From Ramlibacter ginsenosidimutans (lineage in GTDB: Bacteria > Pseudomonadota > Gammaproteobacteria > Burkholderiales > Burkholderiaceae_C), in the NCBI RefSeq assembly GCF_016654015.1, contig NZ_JAEPWM010000001.1, positions 930,001 through 994,000 on the forward strand: a stretch of DNA of 64,000 bases. The letters run 5' to 3'. Under the pieces are notes generated by a model that saw only the letters and a list, made by a program, of their open reading frames with translations, ran no database searches and was not told the origin of the DNA. Every line of letters starts with the position of its first letter. The first letter of the stretch is position 1. Below, piece by piece: positions 17,976 to 26,359 of the stretch. The position numbers and the translations under genes are program-made.

Positions 17976-18712
17976 AGCGCGTCGCCCATCCTTGCCAGCA
18001 ACTGGTTGACGTCGCGAATGGAATCGATCCACATGCGCTCGCCATGCAGCATGACGCAGCTCATCTTGTCGTGGTTGATCAGCCAGAAGAAGAAGTCGTA
18101 TTCGAGGCTGGGCGACGGTGCTGCCGCCTGCGACCGGAACTCCTGGACGAGCGCCCGCAGTTGATCCACACGGCCCCACAGGTCCCCGCCGAACACATGA
18201 AGCGGATTCGCGGGAACGGGGCTCGTGTAGTTCGAGATGCCCTTGATCCTGTTGTTGTAGATGTCGACGATGAGGCGGGGGAACCGGCTGGTCAGCGCGG
18301 CGGCGCTGATGTGCACCGACGAACCCGACTCCAGCGCCCCCAGCGCAGGCTCGGAGAATTCATCGAAGGAGAAGATGTCCGGGTAACCGAACTGGACCAG
18401 CGCCCTGCGGTCGGCGGCTTCGTCCAGCGCCCGTGAGAACTTCTCGAACGTATTCGCGCGCGGACCGCAAGCGCGGATGTGGATCGGCACGGGGTAGGAC
18501 AGTCCGTTCAGCGCGGCCTGGATCGCTGCCTCCTGGCCATCGTCGCACAGCAGGATCACGCTGGCGGGCATCGACGACGCGCGATGCTGCTTCAGGTACA
18601 GCAGGAAATGCACGAGCAGGCTGCGGCCTTCGCGAATCTTCATCAACGGCTTGGGTCGTCCCTCGCCGTCATAGGCGGGTCCGCCGCAGAAGAGGAAAAG
18701 CGGGATGTTCAT
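17972..18712 (-). CDS. Nucleotidyltransferase (NDP-sugar pyrophosphorylase-like)
   Basis: This 246-residue protein resembles hexose-1-phosphate nucleotidyltransferases. The N-terminal CGGPAYDGEGRPKPLMKI is a variant of the nucleotide-binding GGxGTRLxx...PKPLxPI loop, lacking the usual GTR; YPDIFSFDEF sits where the metal-binding Asp is expected, and WIDSIRDVNQLL matches the C-terminal W-x-D-x-x-T-x-x-D-L element. It would activate a sugar or polyol phosphate with an NTP. It overlaps the phosphatase gene by four bases (ATGA) and the ThDP gene by three to four bases. The atypical loop makes NTP choice unpredictable. Confidence 0.72.
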   Translation of the reverse strand: MNIPLFLFCGGPAYDGEGRPKPLMKIREGRSLLVHFLLYLKQHRASSMPASVILLCDDGQEAAIQAALNGLSYPVPIHIRACGPRANTFEKFSRALDEAADRRALVQFGYPDIFSFDEFSEPALGALESGSSVHISAAALTSRFPRLIVDIYNNRIKGISNYTSPVPANPLHVFGGDLWGRVDQLRALVQEFRSQAAAPSPSLEYDFFFWLINHDKMSCVMLHGERMWIDSIRDVNQLLARMGDAL

Positions 18713-19530
18713 GCTGCGTCGGCCTTCAGGCTGCCATTGTCGAAATTGCGCAAGACCATGCCCTGTTGCACCTGCAGGACTTGCGCCGCACGTTCGAGAA
18801 AGCTCGCTTGCGAGCCGGCCACGAGGGTGATGGAACCCCCATGGATGCTGTATTTGACCGGGATCTGCCTGGACGCCAGAACCGGCAGGAATGCGACGGC
18901 ATCCCAGAGACGGATGCCATGGCCGATGAACGCCATGTGCCGGCCGCACAGCAGTTGATAGAGCCCGGCGCAGGCGGAGCCATACCGGTACATCCCGGCC
19001 GAGCTGGCGTCGATCAGGTCCAGCAATTCCCCGCGAGCCTTGCGCGCGGATGCATCCTGCTTGGGCGGGTAGGCGTAGTAGACGGTCCCATGCTCGCTCG
19101 CGGCAACCAGAGGCAAAGGCTTGGCGTAGAGGCTTTGCGCCTCTTCCAGGACGATGTACTGGTCGTGTTCGGGAAGCACGACGACAGCCCCGTCGAGGCG
19201 GCCATTGCGCAGGTGTGCCGCCATGTAGCCGTAGTTCGGCATTCCCAGCGCGTGGTTGTTCGAGCCGTCCAGGGGATCGACGATCAGCCATTCGCCATCC
19301 GAGAGCGCGCCCCTCTCCAGGCCTTCATGCCTGCCCTCTTCGGACAGCAGCCTGCATCCGGGGAGCCGCTCGGCGACGAACTGTTGCGAGATAGCATGCA
19401 GCTTCATGTCCAGTTCCGTGACCACATCGCGAAGCTGGTTGTCCTTGACCTTCTGGACCATGCGCGTCTCCTGGGATCCGCTCGTGCTGAACGCACGGCA
19501 GACGCGGGCGGCGAGATTGAGTAGCTTCAT
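18709..19530 (-). CDS. Inositol-monophosphatase-family phosphatase
   Basis: This 273-residue Mg2+-dependent, Li+-sensitive-type phosphatase shows all metal-site motifs: SEEGRHEG (Glu pair), IVDPLDGSNNHA (DPxDG), and LWDAVAFLPV (WD-x-x-A). Family members dephosphorylate inositol, fructose bisphosphate, histidinol phosphate, PAP or sugar phosphates. The company of a polyol-phosphate dehydrogenase and a nucleotidyltransferase suggests a sugar- or polyol-phosphate substrate, not a housekeeping role as SuhB. The start MKLLNLAARVC overlaps the upstream stop (ATGA). Confidence 0.85.
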   Translation of the reverse strand: MKLLNLAARVCRAFSTSGSQETRMVQKVKDNQLRDVVTELDMKLHAISQQFVAERLPGCRLLSEEGRHEGLERGALSDGEWLIVDPLDGSNNHALGMPNYGYMAAHLRNGRLDGAVVVLPEHDQYIVLEEAQSLYAKPLPLVAASEHGTVYYAYPPKQDASARKARGELLDLIDASSAGMYRYGSACAGLYQLLCGRHMAFIGHGIRLWDAVAFLPVLASRQIPVKYSIHGGSITLVAGSQASFLERAAQVLQVQQGMVLRNFDNGSLKADAA

Positions 19531-20633
19531 ACGATTTCCCTGCGGAGAAAGCCGACCGCTTCGGAATAGTGGCTGGCAACGAATTCGGACTCGATGCTCT
19601 GCCCGTCCAGCCCAAGGTGGTACTTGAGGAAGGCCGGGACGCCGAATGCCTCGAGTTCGGAGAGCTGGACGTAGTCCCTGTCCTTGGTGTCGGCGTAGCA
19701 CAGCGCCGCGGCGATGCCGGCCATCAGGTAGGTCGCGTTGACGCCCGTGGACAGCAACAGCCTCAAGGCCCCCATCAGCCGCCCGGACGGATGGAGTTTG
19801 CGCAGCGGCTCGCGGGCCACGCGCGACACGGGGTCGAACAGCAGACGGTTGGAGAACCGGCGCACTTCCTTGATGGCATAGGACTCGATGAAGTGGTGGT
19901 CGTACGGCGTTACCATCTTGAGCGCGCACAGCAATTCATCGATCACGCCGTCGATGGCGCGCCGGATCGCCGGCTTGGCCAGGGCTTCGTGCAGGTAGGT
20001 GCAGCCAGCCATGTGCCCCAGGTAAGCCGCTATGCAATGCGGCGTGTTGTGGATGTAGAGCTTGGCATCCCACTCCTGGTTCAGGCGCTCCACCGGCAGC
20101 CAGTGGACAGCCGGCAGCAGCTGCTCCAGCGCGGGATCCAGCTTGGGCGGACGCTGGAGATACATCACGCCGTTTTCGGTGTGGAGGGCGTGCGGGTCGC
20201 GCGCAAGGTTGTCCGGCGACGCCGTCGAGGAGGTGATAACGTCGGGCACGCCAAAGTAGACCGCCTCGAGTCCATACGCCTGCTTGATCCAGTCCACCGT
20301 GATCGGATCGTTCTCGAGGCTGAAGATCGGGCAGCGCAGCTTCTCGATGCCCGATGGCAAGCGCGTTGCGTTGCGGGGCCCGACCGAAACGAATGCGATG
20401 TCGTATTGCAGCGGCTGCAGCTGTTCGAAATTCGTGGCGATGCGCCGGGGCCGGACCCATTTCTCCAGCAGCTTCTCACCATCGCTCATGAACGAATGGA
20501 AGCCGCCGCGCGCGGCGATGCCGTTCACCAGGTCGGGCGACGCGTCCAGGATGTCCAGTTCAAACCCATCGAGAAGCCAGGGGACGAAGCCCCGGCCGAT
20601 TGCGCCGCCTCCAACAATGAGGGCTCGAGCCAT
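19527..20633 (-). CDS. Mannitol-1-phosphate 5-dehydrogenase-like polyol dehydrogenase
   Basis: This 368-residue protein of the polyol-specific long-chain dehydrogenase family is the first gene of the operon. A Rossmann loop GGGAIGRGF is at residues 8-16, and the catalytic K-x4-N-x2-H triad is intact as Lys191, Asn196, His199 in KLYIHNTPH. The family interconverts ketose (phosphates) or uronates with polyols using NAD(P). Similarity to MtlD is in the N-terminal loop and catalytic helix only, and there is no mannitol PTS or transporter here, so a biosynthetic polyol role is likelier than mannitol catabolism. An AAGGAAA site lies before the ATG. Confidence 0.75.
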   Translation of the reverse strand: MARALIVGGGAIGRGFVPWLLDGFELDILDASPDLVNGIAARGGFHSFMSDGEKLLEKWVRPRRIATNFEQLQPLQYDIAFVSVGPRNATRLPSGIEKLRCPIFSLENDPITVDWIKQAYGLEAVYFGVPDVITSSTASPDNLARDPHALHTENGVMYLQRPPKLDPALEQLLPAVHWLPVERLNQEWDAKLYIHNTPHCIAAYLGHMAGCTYLHEALAKPAIRRAIDGVIDELLCALKMVTPYDHHFIESYAIKEVRRFSNRLLFDPVSRVAREPLRKLHPSGRLMGALRLLLSTGVNATYLMAGIAAALCYADTKDRDYVQLSELEAFGVPAFLKYHLGLDGQSIESEFVASHYSEAVGFLRREIV

Positions 20634-20910
20634 GTAAACGTTTCCTTGCAGTTGAGGATTCCTCCGCCAGGGCAGGGACGCAAGCCTGACGGACGAGAAG
20701 CGGCGCTGCCTCGAGCACCGGCAGCCCGTCGAGCGCGGCGGGCAAGAGCCGACCACGGGATGGAGCGATGCTGGCCGCCGGGTGCCTGGGTCGATGCGCC
20801 GCATCGCCTTGAGAGCGCCTCGATTCTAGCGACTGGAAGAGCTGGACCCCACCCACACAGGCGCTGGTGGCCCATCGCGCGATCATCCAAGCTGTCTCTG
20901 CACACGAAGA
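20634..20910 (-). promoter_or_regulatory. 5' region of the five-gene operon, after ung
   Basis: This 277-base gap separates the ung stop from the polyol-dehydrogenase start. I see no coding sequence, tRNA or strong terminator. TAGAAT on the minus strand near 20822-20827 could be a -10 box, without a convincing -35. The operon may therefore have its own promoter here or be read through from trp. Confidence 0.3.
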
Positions 20911-21663
20911 CTAGAACACGCCCGGGATGCCCCGCTCGGCCAGCCAGTCGCGCGCCTGCCGGAAGCATCCGCTGCCGAGGAAGGGCACCGGCGGCCGCCC
21001 CGCGGACAAGGGCGACGGGTGATTCGTCTGCAGCAACAGGATCTCGCGCCCGTACTGCGCGGCGTGCGCGCGGATCAGGTCCGCCTTGGCCTGCGCGTGC
21101 GCACCCCACAGCAGGTAGACGCAGGGCGAGGCGGTGGCAGCGACCAGCGCCAGCAGGCGATCAGTGAGCACCTCCCAGCCCTTCTTCGCGTGGCTGGTGG
21201 GCTCGCCCTGCTCCACCGTCAGCACTGCGTTGAGCAGCAGCACGCCGGACCGCGCCCAAGGCATCAGCGAGCCCGATTCGGGCCGTGTGCCCAGCTCCTT
21301 GAAGATGTTGCGCAGCGACGGCGGATGCTTCACGCCGTCGGCTACCGAGAAGGCGAGGCCTTCCGCCTGGCCTGGCCCGTGATACGGGTCCTGCCCCAGG
21401 ACCACGGCGTGCACGGACGCCAGCGGCGTGAGTTCCAGCGCGCGCAGCGGATGCGGCGGATAGATCACCGCGCCGGCGTCGAGCCGGGCGCGCAGGAAGG
21501 CGCTGAGCCTGCGTCCGTCCTCGCTCGCCAGGAAGTCCTCGACGACGGGGCGCCAGCCTTCGGCCAGCGGCCAGCCCTCGGGCACCCACTCCAGCAGCTG
21601 GCGCCGCCTGGCGCCGGGCTCCAAATCGGCCCAGGGCAGGTCCGCTTGGGATCGCCCGGCCAT
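20911..21663 (-). CDS. ung: Uracil-DNA glycosylase
   Basis: Family 1 UDG (250 residues) removes uracil from DNA at the start of base-excision repair. The water-activating motif GQDPYHG is at residues 90-96 and the DNA-intercalation motif HPSPLS at 215-220. The start MAGRSQADL is one base after the trpC stop (TGAGATG), so it is translated with the trp genes; the 25-codon in-frame extension merely overlaps trpC. The gene is the last of the trp unit, an arrangement I know from relatives rather than a functional link to tryptophan. Confidence 0.96.
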   Translation of the reverse strand: MAGRSQADLPWADLEPGARRRQLLEWVPEGWPLAEGWRPVVEDFLASEDGRRLSAFLRARLDAGAVIYPPHPLRALELTPLASVHAVVLGQDPYHGPGQAEGLAFSVADGVKHPPSLRNIFKELGTRPESGSLMPWARSGVLLLNAVLTVEQGEPTSHAKKGWEVLTDRLLALVAATASPCVYLLWGAHAQAKADLIRAHAAQYGREILLLQTNHPSPLSAGRPPVPFLGSGCFRQARDWLAERGIPGVF

Positions 21664-21664
21664 C

Positions 21665-22453
21665 TCAGTGGAACAGCGCGGCGAGCGCGGCGCCCGGGTC
21701 GTCCGCGCGCATGAAGGCTTCGCCCACCAGGAAGGCATGCACGCCCGCTGCGCGCATGCGCTGCACGTCCTCGCGGGTGAGGATGCCCGACTCGGTGACC
21801 AGCAGCCGGTCCGCCGGCACGTCCTTCAACATGCCCAGCGTGTTGTCCAGGCTCACCTCGAAGGTGCGCAGGTCGCGGTTGTTGATGCCCACGAGCCGCG
21901 TCTTGAGCTTCAGCGCGCGCTGCAGCTCCTGCGCGTCGTGCACCTCAACCAGCACCGCCATGTCGAGGCTGTGCGCGATCGCTTCCAGCTGCGCCATCTG
22001 CGCGTCGTCCAGGCACGCGGCGATCAGCAGGATGCAGTCGGCGCCCAGCACGCGCGACTCGTACACCTGGTACGGGTCGACGATGAAATCCTTGCGCAGC
22101 ACCGGCAGGTCGCAGGACGCGCGCGCCTGCTTCAGGAAGTCCGGCTCGCCCTGGAAGAAGTGACGGTCCGTCAGCACCGACAGGCAGGCCGCTCCGTGCT
22201 CCGCGTAACTCTGCGCGATGTCCGCCGGGATGAAGTCGGCGCGCAGCACACCCTTGCTGGGGCTCGCCTTCTTCACCTCCGCGATCACCGCCGCCTGGCC
22301 TGCGGCGATCTTGGCGCGCAGGGCGCCTTCGAAGTCGCGCGTGAGCACGCGGCTGAACGCGTCTTCGCGCATCGCCTCCAGCGAGCGCTTCTTCTTTGCC
22401 GCCGCGACTTCCTCGCGCTTGACGGCGACGATCTGGTCCAGGATGTTGCTCAT
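21665..22453 (-). CDS. trpC: Indole-3-glycerol phosphate synthase
   Basis: This 262-residue TIM-barrel enzyme closes the indole ring from CdRP in tryptophan synthesis. The first strand [10 protein letters not shown] (about residues 59-68) carries a catalytic lysine; [12 protein letters not shown] follows, and the late strands LVGINNRDL and VTESGI are present. It is monofunctional; there is no fused TrpF domain. The start [12 protein letters not shown] is one base after the trpD stop. TrpF, TrpB and TrpA are not in the window, as expected for a split trp pathway. Confidence 0.97.
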   Translation of the reverse strand: MSNILDQIVAVKREEVAAAKKKRSLEAMREDAFSRVLTRDFEGALRAKIAAGQAAVIAEVKKASPSKGVLRADFIPADIAQSYAEHGAACLSVLTDRHFFQGEPDFLKQARASCDLPVLRKDFIVDPYQVYESRVLGADCILLIAACLDDAQMAQLEAIAHSLDMAVLVEVHDAQELQRALKLKTRLVGINNRDLRTFEVSLDNTLGMLKDVPADRLLVTESGILTREDVQRMRAAGVHAFLVGEAFMRADDPGAALAALFH

Positions 22454-22454
22454 G

Positions 22455-23483
22455 TCAGCCCGCCAGGCGCTTGGACACGCGCACCAGTTCGTCCAGCTTC
22501 GCCCGGGCGGCACCGGACTCGAGCACCTGCCGCGAGCGCGCGATGCCCTCGCGGATGTCGGCGACCACATTGGCCGCATAGAGCGCGGCGCCAGCGTTGA
22601 AGACCACGATGTCGCGGGCGGCGCCCGGCTGGTTGTCCAGCACCTGGCGCATCAGCGCGAGCGACTCCTGCGGCGTGTCGACCTTGAACGAGCGATTGCT
22701 CGCCATCGGCATGCCGAAGTCCTCGGGGTGGATCTCGTACTCGCGGATCTCGCCGTTCTTGAGCTCGCCCACGAGCGTCGCGGCGCCCAGGCTCACTTCG
22801 TCCATGCCGTCGCGCCCGTACACGACCAGCGCGTGCTCGGCGCCCAGGCGCTGCAGCGCGCGCACCTGGATGCCCACCAGGTCCGGGTGGAACACGCCCA
22901 TCAGGATGTTGGGTGCGCTCGCCGGATTGGTCAGCGGCCCGAGGATGTTGAAGATGGTGCGCACGCCCATCTCCTTGCGCACCGGCGCGACGTTCTTCAT
23001 CGCCGGATGGTGGTTCGGCGCGAACATGAAGCCGATGCCTGTCTCCGCGATGCACTTCGCGATGGCGTCGGGCGAGAGATTCAGGCTGACGCCCAGCGTC
23101 TCCATCACGTCGGCGCTGCCGCTCTTGCTGGAGACGCTGCGGCCGCCGTGCTTGCTCACCTTCGCGCCGGCAGCCGCCGCCACGAACATCGAGCAGGTCG
23201 AGATGTTGAAGGTGTGCGAGCCGTCGCCGCCCGTGCCCACGATGTCCACCAGGTGCGTCTTGTCGGCGACGTTCACCTTGGTGGAGAACTCGCGCATCAC
23301 CTGCGCGGCGGCCGTGATCTCGCCGATGGTTTCCTTCTTCACGCGCAGGCCGGTCACGATGGCGGCCGTCATCACCGGCGAGAGCTCGCCGCTCATGATC
23401 AGCCGCATGATCTTGAGCATCTCGTCGTGGAAGATCTCGCGGTGCTCGATCGTGCGCTGCAGCGCTTCCTGGGGGGTGATCAT
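22455..23483 (-). CDS. trpD: Anthranilate phosphoribosyltransferase
   Basis: This 342-residue enzyme transfers the phosphoribosyl group of PRPP to anthranilate. The PRPP loop GTGGDG is at residues 83-88, and [15 protein letters not shown] and NILGPLTNP are family signatures. The ATG at 23483 has a GAGGAG ribosome site 7 bases away; the longer frame upstream lies within the LysE-family gene. It is followed at one base by trpC. Confidence 0.97.
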   Translation of the reverse strand: MITPQEALQRTIEHREIFHDEMLKIMRLIMSGELSPVMTAAIVTGLRVKKETIGEITAAAQVMREFSTKVNVADKTHLVDIVGTGGDGSHTFNISTCSMFVAAAAGAKVSKHGGRSVSSKSGSADVMETLGVSLNLSPDAIAKCIAETGIGFMFAPNHHPAMKNVAPVRKEMGVRTIFNILGPLTNPASAPNILMGVFHPDLVGIQVRALQRLGAEHALVVYGRDGMDEVSLGAATLVGELKNGEIREYEIHPEDFGMPMASNRSFKVDTPQESLALMRQVLDNQPGAARDIVVFNAGAALYAANVVADIREGIARSRQVLESGAARAKLDELVRVSKRLAG

Positions 23484-23502
23484 GGATGGCTCCTCGGCGG
23501 TT

Positions 23503-24192
23503 CTAGCGGGAAGGATTGTCGGACAAGGCGAGGCGCAGTCCGAACGCGACGAACATCGCGCCGGCGGCGCGGTCCAGCCAGTGCATGCCGCCCTGCACGG
23601 CGCGGTGGCGGGCCATCCAGGCTGCGGCCAGTGCCCAGCCGGCGTTGACGGCGACGCTGTCGATATTGAACAAGGTGCCCAGCAGCACGAAGGCGAAAGC
23701 CTTGTGCTCGGTGTCCGGCGCGATGAACTGCGGCACGAAGGCCAGGAAGAAGATGGCGACCTTGGGGTTGAGCGCATTGGTCAGGAAGCCGCCGCGGAAG
23801 ACCGCCCACAGGCTCGAACGTCCATCCGTTGCTTCGGAGCCTGAGTCGTCACGAGAACCGTAGGCTGGTGGTGAGCCTTCAGGCGAACCCCAGCTTGCCG
23901 CCCCCGCCCGCGTGCCCAGCAACTTCACCCCCACCCACAACAGGTACGCCGCCCCCGCCCATTTCAGCACCGCGAACGCGGTCGCCGACGCCGCCAGCAG
24001 CGCGCTCACGCCCGCGGCCGCAGCGGCGATGTGCACGAAGCAACCCGCGTTGATCCCCAGCGCGGCGACGACGCCCGTGCGCGCGCCGTGGCGCAGCGCA
24101 TTGCTCACGATATAGAGGACGTCGGGGCCGGGCGTGAGATTGAGCAGCAGGCCCGCCGCGATGAACAGGAGCAGGTGTTGCGTGTCCGGCAT
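23503..24192 (-). CDS. LysE/RhtB-family amino acid exporter with repeat-derived loop
   Basis: This 229-residue inner-membrane protein of the LysE/RhtB superfamily exports amino acids or derivatives. The signature [18 protein letters not shown] is at residues 19-36, [15 protein letters not shown] at about 142-156, and five to six hydrophobic segments are visible. Residues 100-111 ([12 protein letters not shown]) are encoded by a dispersed repeat element (23860-23894) lying in frame in the variable loop after the third helix. The surrounding [15 protein letters not shown] is also hydrophilic and atypical. The gene lies between a threonine aldolase and trpD; threonine/homoserine-type export would fit, but the substrate is unproven. 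Confidence 0.85.
   Translation of the reverse strand: MPDTQHLLLFIAAGLLLNLTPGPDVLYIVSNALRHGARTGVVAALGINAGCFVHIAAAAAGVSALLAASATAFAVLKWAGAAYLLWVGVKLLGTRAGAASWGSPEGSPPAYGSRDDSGSEATDGRSSLWAVFRGGFLTNALNPKVAIFFLAFVPQFIAPDTEHKAFAFVLLGTLFNIDSVAVNAGWALAAAWMARHRAVQGGMHWLDRAAGAMFVAFGLRLALSDNPSR
23860..23894. repeat. Dispersed repeat copy inside a coding sequence
   Basis: The 35-base copy begins GTAGGCTGGTGGTGAGC and ends AGGCGAACCCCAGC, matching the 10804 and 62490 repeats in reverse orientation, with a changed centre. It keeps the reading frame of the exporter gene and adds codons for residues 100-111. Confidence 0.7.
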
Positions 24193-24202
24193 CGCCGCTC
24201 CT

Positions 24203-25246
24203 TCAGGCGCGGAACCACTCGCGAATGACGCGAACCGCCCGGTCGACGCCGGCCGCGTCCACGTCCAGGTGCGTGACGAAGCGCAGGCGGTAGAGCCCCG
24301 TGGCCAGGATGCCCTGCTGCGCCAGATGCTGGATGAAGCCGGCGGAGCGTTCGCGCGCGGGCCCCGCCAGGTCCACGAACAGGATGTTGGTGTCGGGGGC
24401 TTCGCACTGCACGCCCGGAATGTCGCACAGGCCCTCGGCCAGGCGGCGCGCCAGCGCGTGGTCTTCGGCCAGGCGGTCCACGTGGTGGTCCAGCGCATAG
24501 CTGCACGCCGCGGCGAGCAGGCCCGACTGCCGCATGCCGCCGCCCGCCATCTTGCGAATGCGGCGGGCGCGGGCGATCAGTTCCTTCGAGCCGCACAAGG
24601 CGGAGCCGACCGGGGCGCCGAGCCCCTTGCTGAAGCAAACGGAAACGCTGTCGAACAGGCCCGCGATGCGGCGCGCTTCCGTGCGCGCGTCACTGCCGTT
24701 CGCCTTGGCCTGCGCCACCGCGGCGTTGAAGAGACGGGCGCCGTCGAGATGCGTGGCCAGCCCCTTCGCGCGCGCGAGCGCCGTGGCCTGCTGCAGGTAG
24801 GCCAGCGGCAGCACCTTGCCGCCCAGGGTGTTCTCCAGCGCGAGCAGCCGCGTGCGCGCGAAGTGCGCATCGTCCGGCTTGATCGCGGCCTCGATGTCGG
24901 CGAGCGCGAGCGAACCATCGGGCTGGTGCTCGAGCGGCTGCGGCTGCACGCTGCCGAACACGGCGGCGCCGCCGCCTTCCCAGCGATAGCAGTGCTGCAT
25001 CTGGCCCACGATGTACTCGTCGCCGCGCTGGCAGTGCGCGAGCACGCCGCACAGGTTGCTCTGCGTGCCGGTCGGCACGAACAGCGCCGCGTCGAAGCCC
25101 AGCATGCCTGCGATCTTCTCCTGCAGCGCATTGACGCTCGGATCGTCCGCGAACACGTCGTCGCCGAGCGGCGCCTCCATCATGGCAGCCTTCATGGCCG
25201 CGGTCGGTTGCGTGACGGTATCGCTGCGGAGATCGACAGTGTTCAT
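24203..25246 (-). CDS. ltaE: Low-specificity L-threonine aldolase
   Basis: This 347-residue PLP enzyme cleaves L-threonine or allo-threonine to glycine and acetaldehyde. It starts [15 protein letters not shown], has the aspartate motif [10 protein letters not shown] (about 167-176) and the PLP lysine Lys207 in [11 protein letters not shown]. Its ATG overlaps the trpG stop by four bases (ATGA), so it is translationally coupled into the trp operon, and the exporter follows ten bases later. Why it is cotranscribed with trp genes is not evident from sequence; the synteny is familiar in relatives. Confidence 0.93.
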   Translation of the reverse strand: MNTVDLRSDTVTQPTAAMKAAMMEAPLGDDVFADDPSVNALQEKIAGMLGFDAALFVPTGTQSNLCGVLAHCQRGDEYIVGQMQHCYRWEGGGAAVFGSVQPQPLEHQPDGSLALADIEAAIKPDDAHFARTRLLALENTLGGKVLPLAYLQQATALARAKGLATHLDGARLFNAAVAQAKANGSDARTEARRIAGLFDSVSVCFSKGLGAPVGSALCGSKELIARARRIRKMAGGGMRQSGLLAAACSYALDHHVDRLAEDHALARRLAEGLCDIPGVQCEAPDTNILFVDLAGPARERSAGFIQHLAQQGILATGLYRLRFVTHLDVDAAGVDRAVRVIREWFRA

Positions 25247-25815
25247 GCGCGCTGCTCCAGGAAGTTCTTCAGCATCGCGTGGCCGTGCTCGGTAAGGATC
25301 GATTCCGGATGGAACTGGACGCCTTGCACGGGCAAGGTCTTGTGGCGCACGCCCATGATCTCGCCGTCGTCCGTCCACGCGGTGACCTTCAGGTCGGCCG
25401 GACAGGTCTCGCGCTCGATCGCGAGCGAGTGGTAGCGGTTCACCGTGAAGTGTTCGGGGAGCCCCGCGAACACGCCCTCACGCGTCGTCGTGATCTCGCT
25501 GGTCTTGCCGTGCATCAGCTGTTGTGCGCGAATGATCTTCCCGCCGAACGCCGCGCCGATGGACTGGTGTCCGAGGCACACGCCGAGAATGGGCAGCTTG
25601 CCGGCGAAATGGCGGATGGCTTCGACCGAGATGCCGGCTTCGGCGGGCGAGCACGGCCCCGGGGAGATGACGAGGCGATCGGGCTTCTTCGCCTCGATGT
25701 CGCCGATGGTGATCTCGTCATTGCGGTAAACCTCGACGTCCGCACCCAACTCGCCGAAGTACTGCACCAGGTTGAAGGTGAAGCTGTCGTAGTTGTCGAC
25801 CATGAGGAGTTTCAT
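25243..25815 (-). CDS. trpG: Anthranilate/aminodeoxychorismate synthase glutaminase subunit
   Basis: This 190-residue class I glutamine amidotransferase supplies ammonia to TrpE, and in many bacteria also to PabB. The catalytic triad is Cys80 (GVCLGHQ) with His169 and Glu171 (FHPES). It starts [15 protein letters not shown]. In a standard operon it would abut trpE; here 544 bases separate them, and that space holds the GxxExxY cassette. Confidence 0.97.
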   Translation of the reverse strand: MKLLMVDNYDSFTFNLVQYFGELGADVEVYRNDEITIGDIEAKKPDRLVISPGPCSPAEAGISVEAIRHFAGKLPILGVCLGHQSIGAAFGGKIIRAQQLMHGKTSEITTTREGVFAGLPEHFTVNRYHSLAIERETCPADLKVTAWTDDGEIMGVRHKTLPVQGVQFHPESILTEHGHAMLKNFLEQRA

Positions 25816-25853
25816 GCTCGTTCGCTCCCGGAAGTTCGCTGCATCACCAGCAA

Positions 25854-25898
25854 CAAGAACGCAGAGTGCGCAAAGGTTACGCAGAGGACGCAGAGGAA
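25854..25898. repeat. Left inverted repeat of the GxxExxY cassette
   Basis: The 45-base arm starts CAAGAACGCAGAGTGCG and ends ACGCAGAGGACGCAGAGGAA. Its inner 39 bases match the reverse complement of the right arm (26293-26340) at 35 positions; the outer end differs by a three-base gap. It also contains the short direct repeat CGCAGAGGA twice. Confidence 0.8.
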
Positions 25899-25909
25899 GA
25901 AGATGGTGT

Positions 25910-26287
25910 TCATAGCCTGTTCACCAGCCGGCTGACGTTCTTCGAGACAGGGAACTCATGGAAGTTGATCAACAGACCGAGCTTCAGGCCTGTCAGTCGC
26001 AGATAAGAGAGCATCTGGGCGCGGTGAACCTCCGTGGTGGTCTCGATCGCCTTGATTTCAACGATCACGGAACCCTCCACGATGAAATCAGCCCGGTAGG
26101 CGACGCCCAGGGTTTTGCCCTTGTACTGCCCGCTGATCGGCACCTCCTGCGCAAAGTGCAAGTTGCGCTCGGAGAACTCGATCGCCAGAGCGGCGCAGTA
26201 AGCGCTTTCGAGCAAACCCGTGCCGAGCACGCGCTGTACCTCGACGGCCGCGCCGATGATTTCGCGAGAAAAATCATTCTCTTCCAC
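25910..26287 (-). CDS. GxxExxY protein (PDDEXK-nuclease-like)
   Basis: This 125-residue protein of the GxxExxY family (Pfam PDDEXK_3) has the name-giving motif GLLESAY at residues 24-30 and a nuclease-like Asp66...Glu77-x-Lys79 core (ADFIV...VEIKA). Its biological role is not known. The start is GTG at 26287; its ribosome site AGAGGAA lies within the right inverted repeat. The gene is less G+C-rich than the trp genes around it and splits trpE from trpG, in the same orientation, so trp transcription can pass through. Gene plus arms (25854-26340) look like a compact inserted cassette. Confidence 0.85.
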   Translation of the reverse strand: MEENDFSREIIGAAVEVQRVLGTGLLESAYCAALAIEFSERNLHFAQEVPISGQYKGKTLGVAYRADFIVEGSVIVEIKAIETTTEVHRAQMLSYLRLTGLKLGLLINFHEFPVSKNVSRLVNRL

Positions 26288-26292
26288 GGCTG

Positions 26293-26340
26293 TTCCTCTG
26301 CGTCCTCTGCGTAGCCTTTGCGTCCTCTGCCTTCTTCTTG
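26293..26340. repeat. Right inverted repeat of the GxxExxY cassette
   Basis: The 48-base arm begins TTCCTCTGCGTCCTCTGCG and ends CCTTCTTCTTG, the reverse complement of the left arm with four mismatches and one three-base gap. It ends 19 bases before the trpE stop. I see no clear target-site duplication outside the arms. Confidence 0.8.
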
Positions 26341-26359
26341 CCGGATACAGTCACGCCGT

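Noticed and set aside
15124..20633. Reading the five-gene operon as a mannitol or inositol catabolic operon
   Set aside because: No sugar transporter, PTS, kinase or regulator, and the nucleotidyltransferase and epimerase point to biosynthesis.
13743..20633. tRNA-integrated genomic island or prophage
   Set aside because: No integrase, phage gene or duplicated tRNA end could be found.
25854..26340. Complete insertion sequence
   Set aside because: No transposase and no clear target duplication; only the arms and one small gene.
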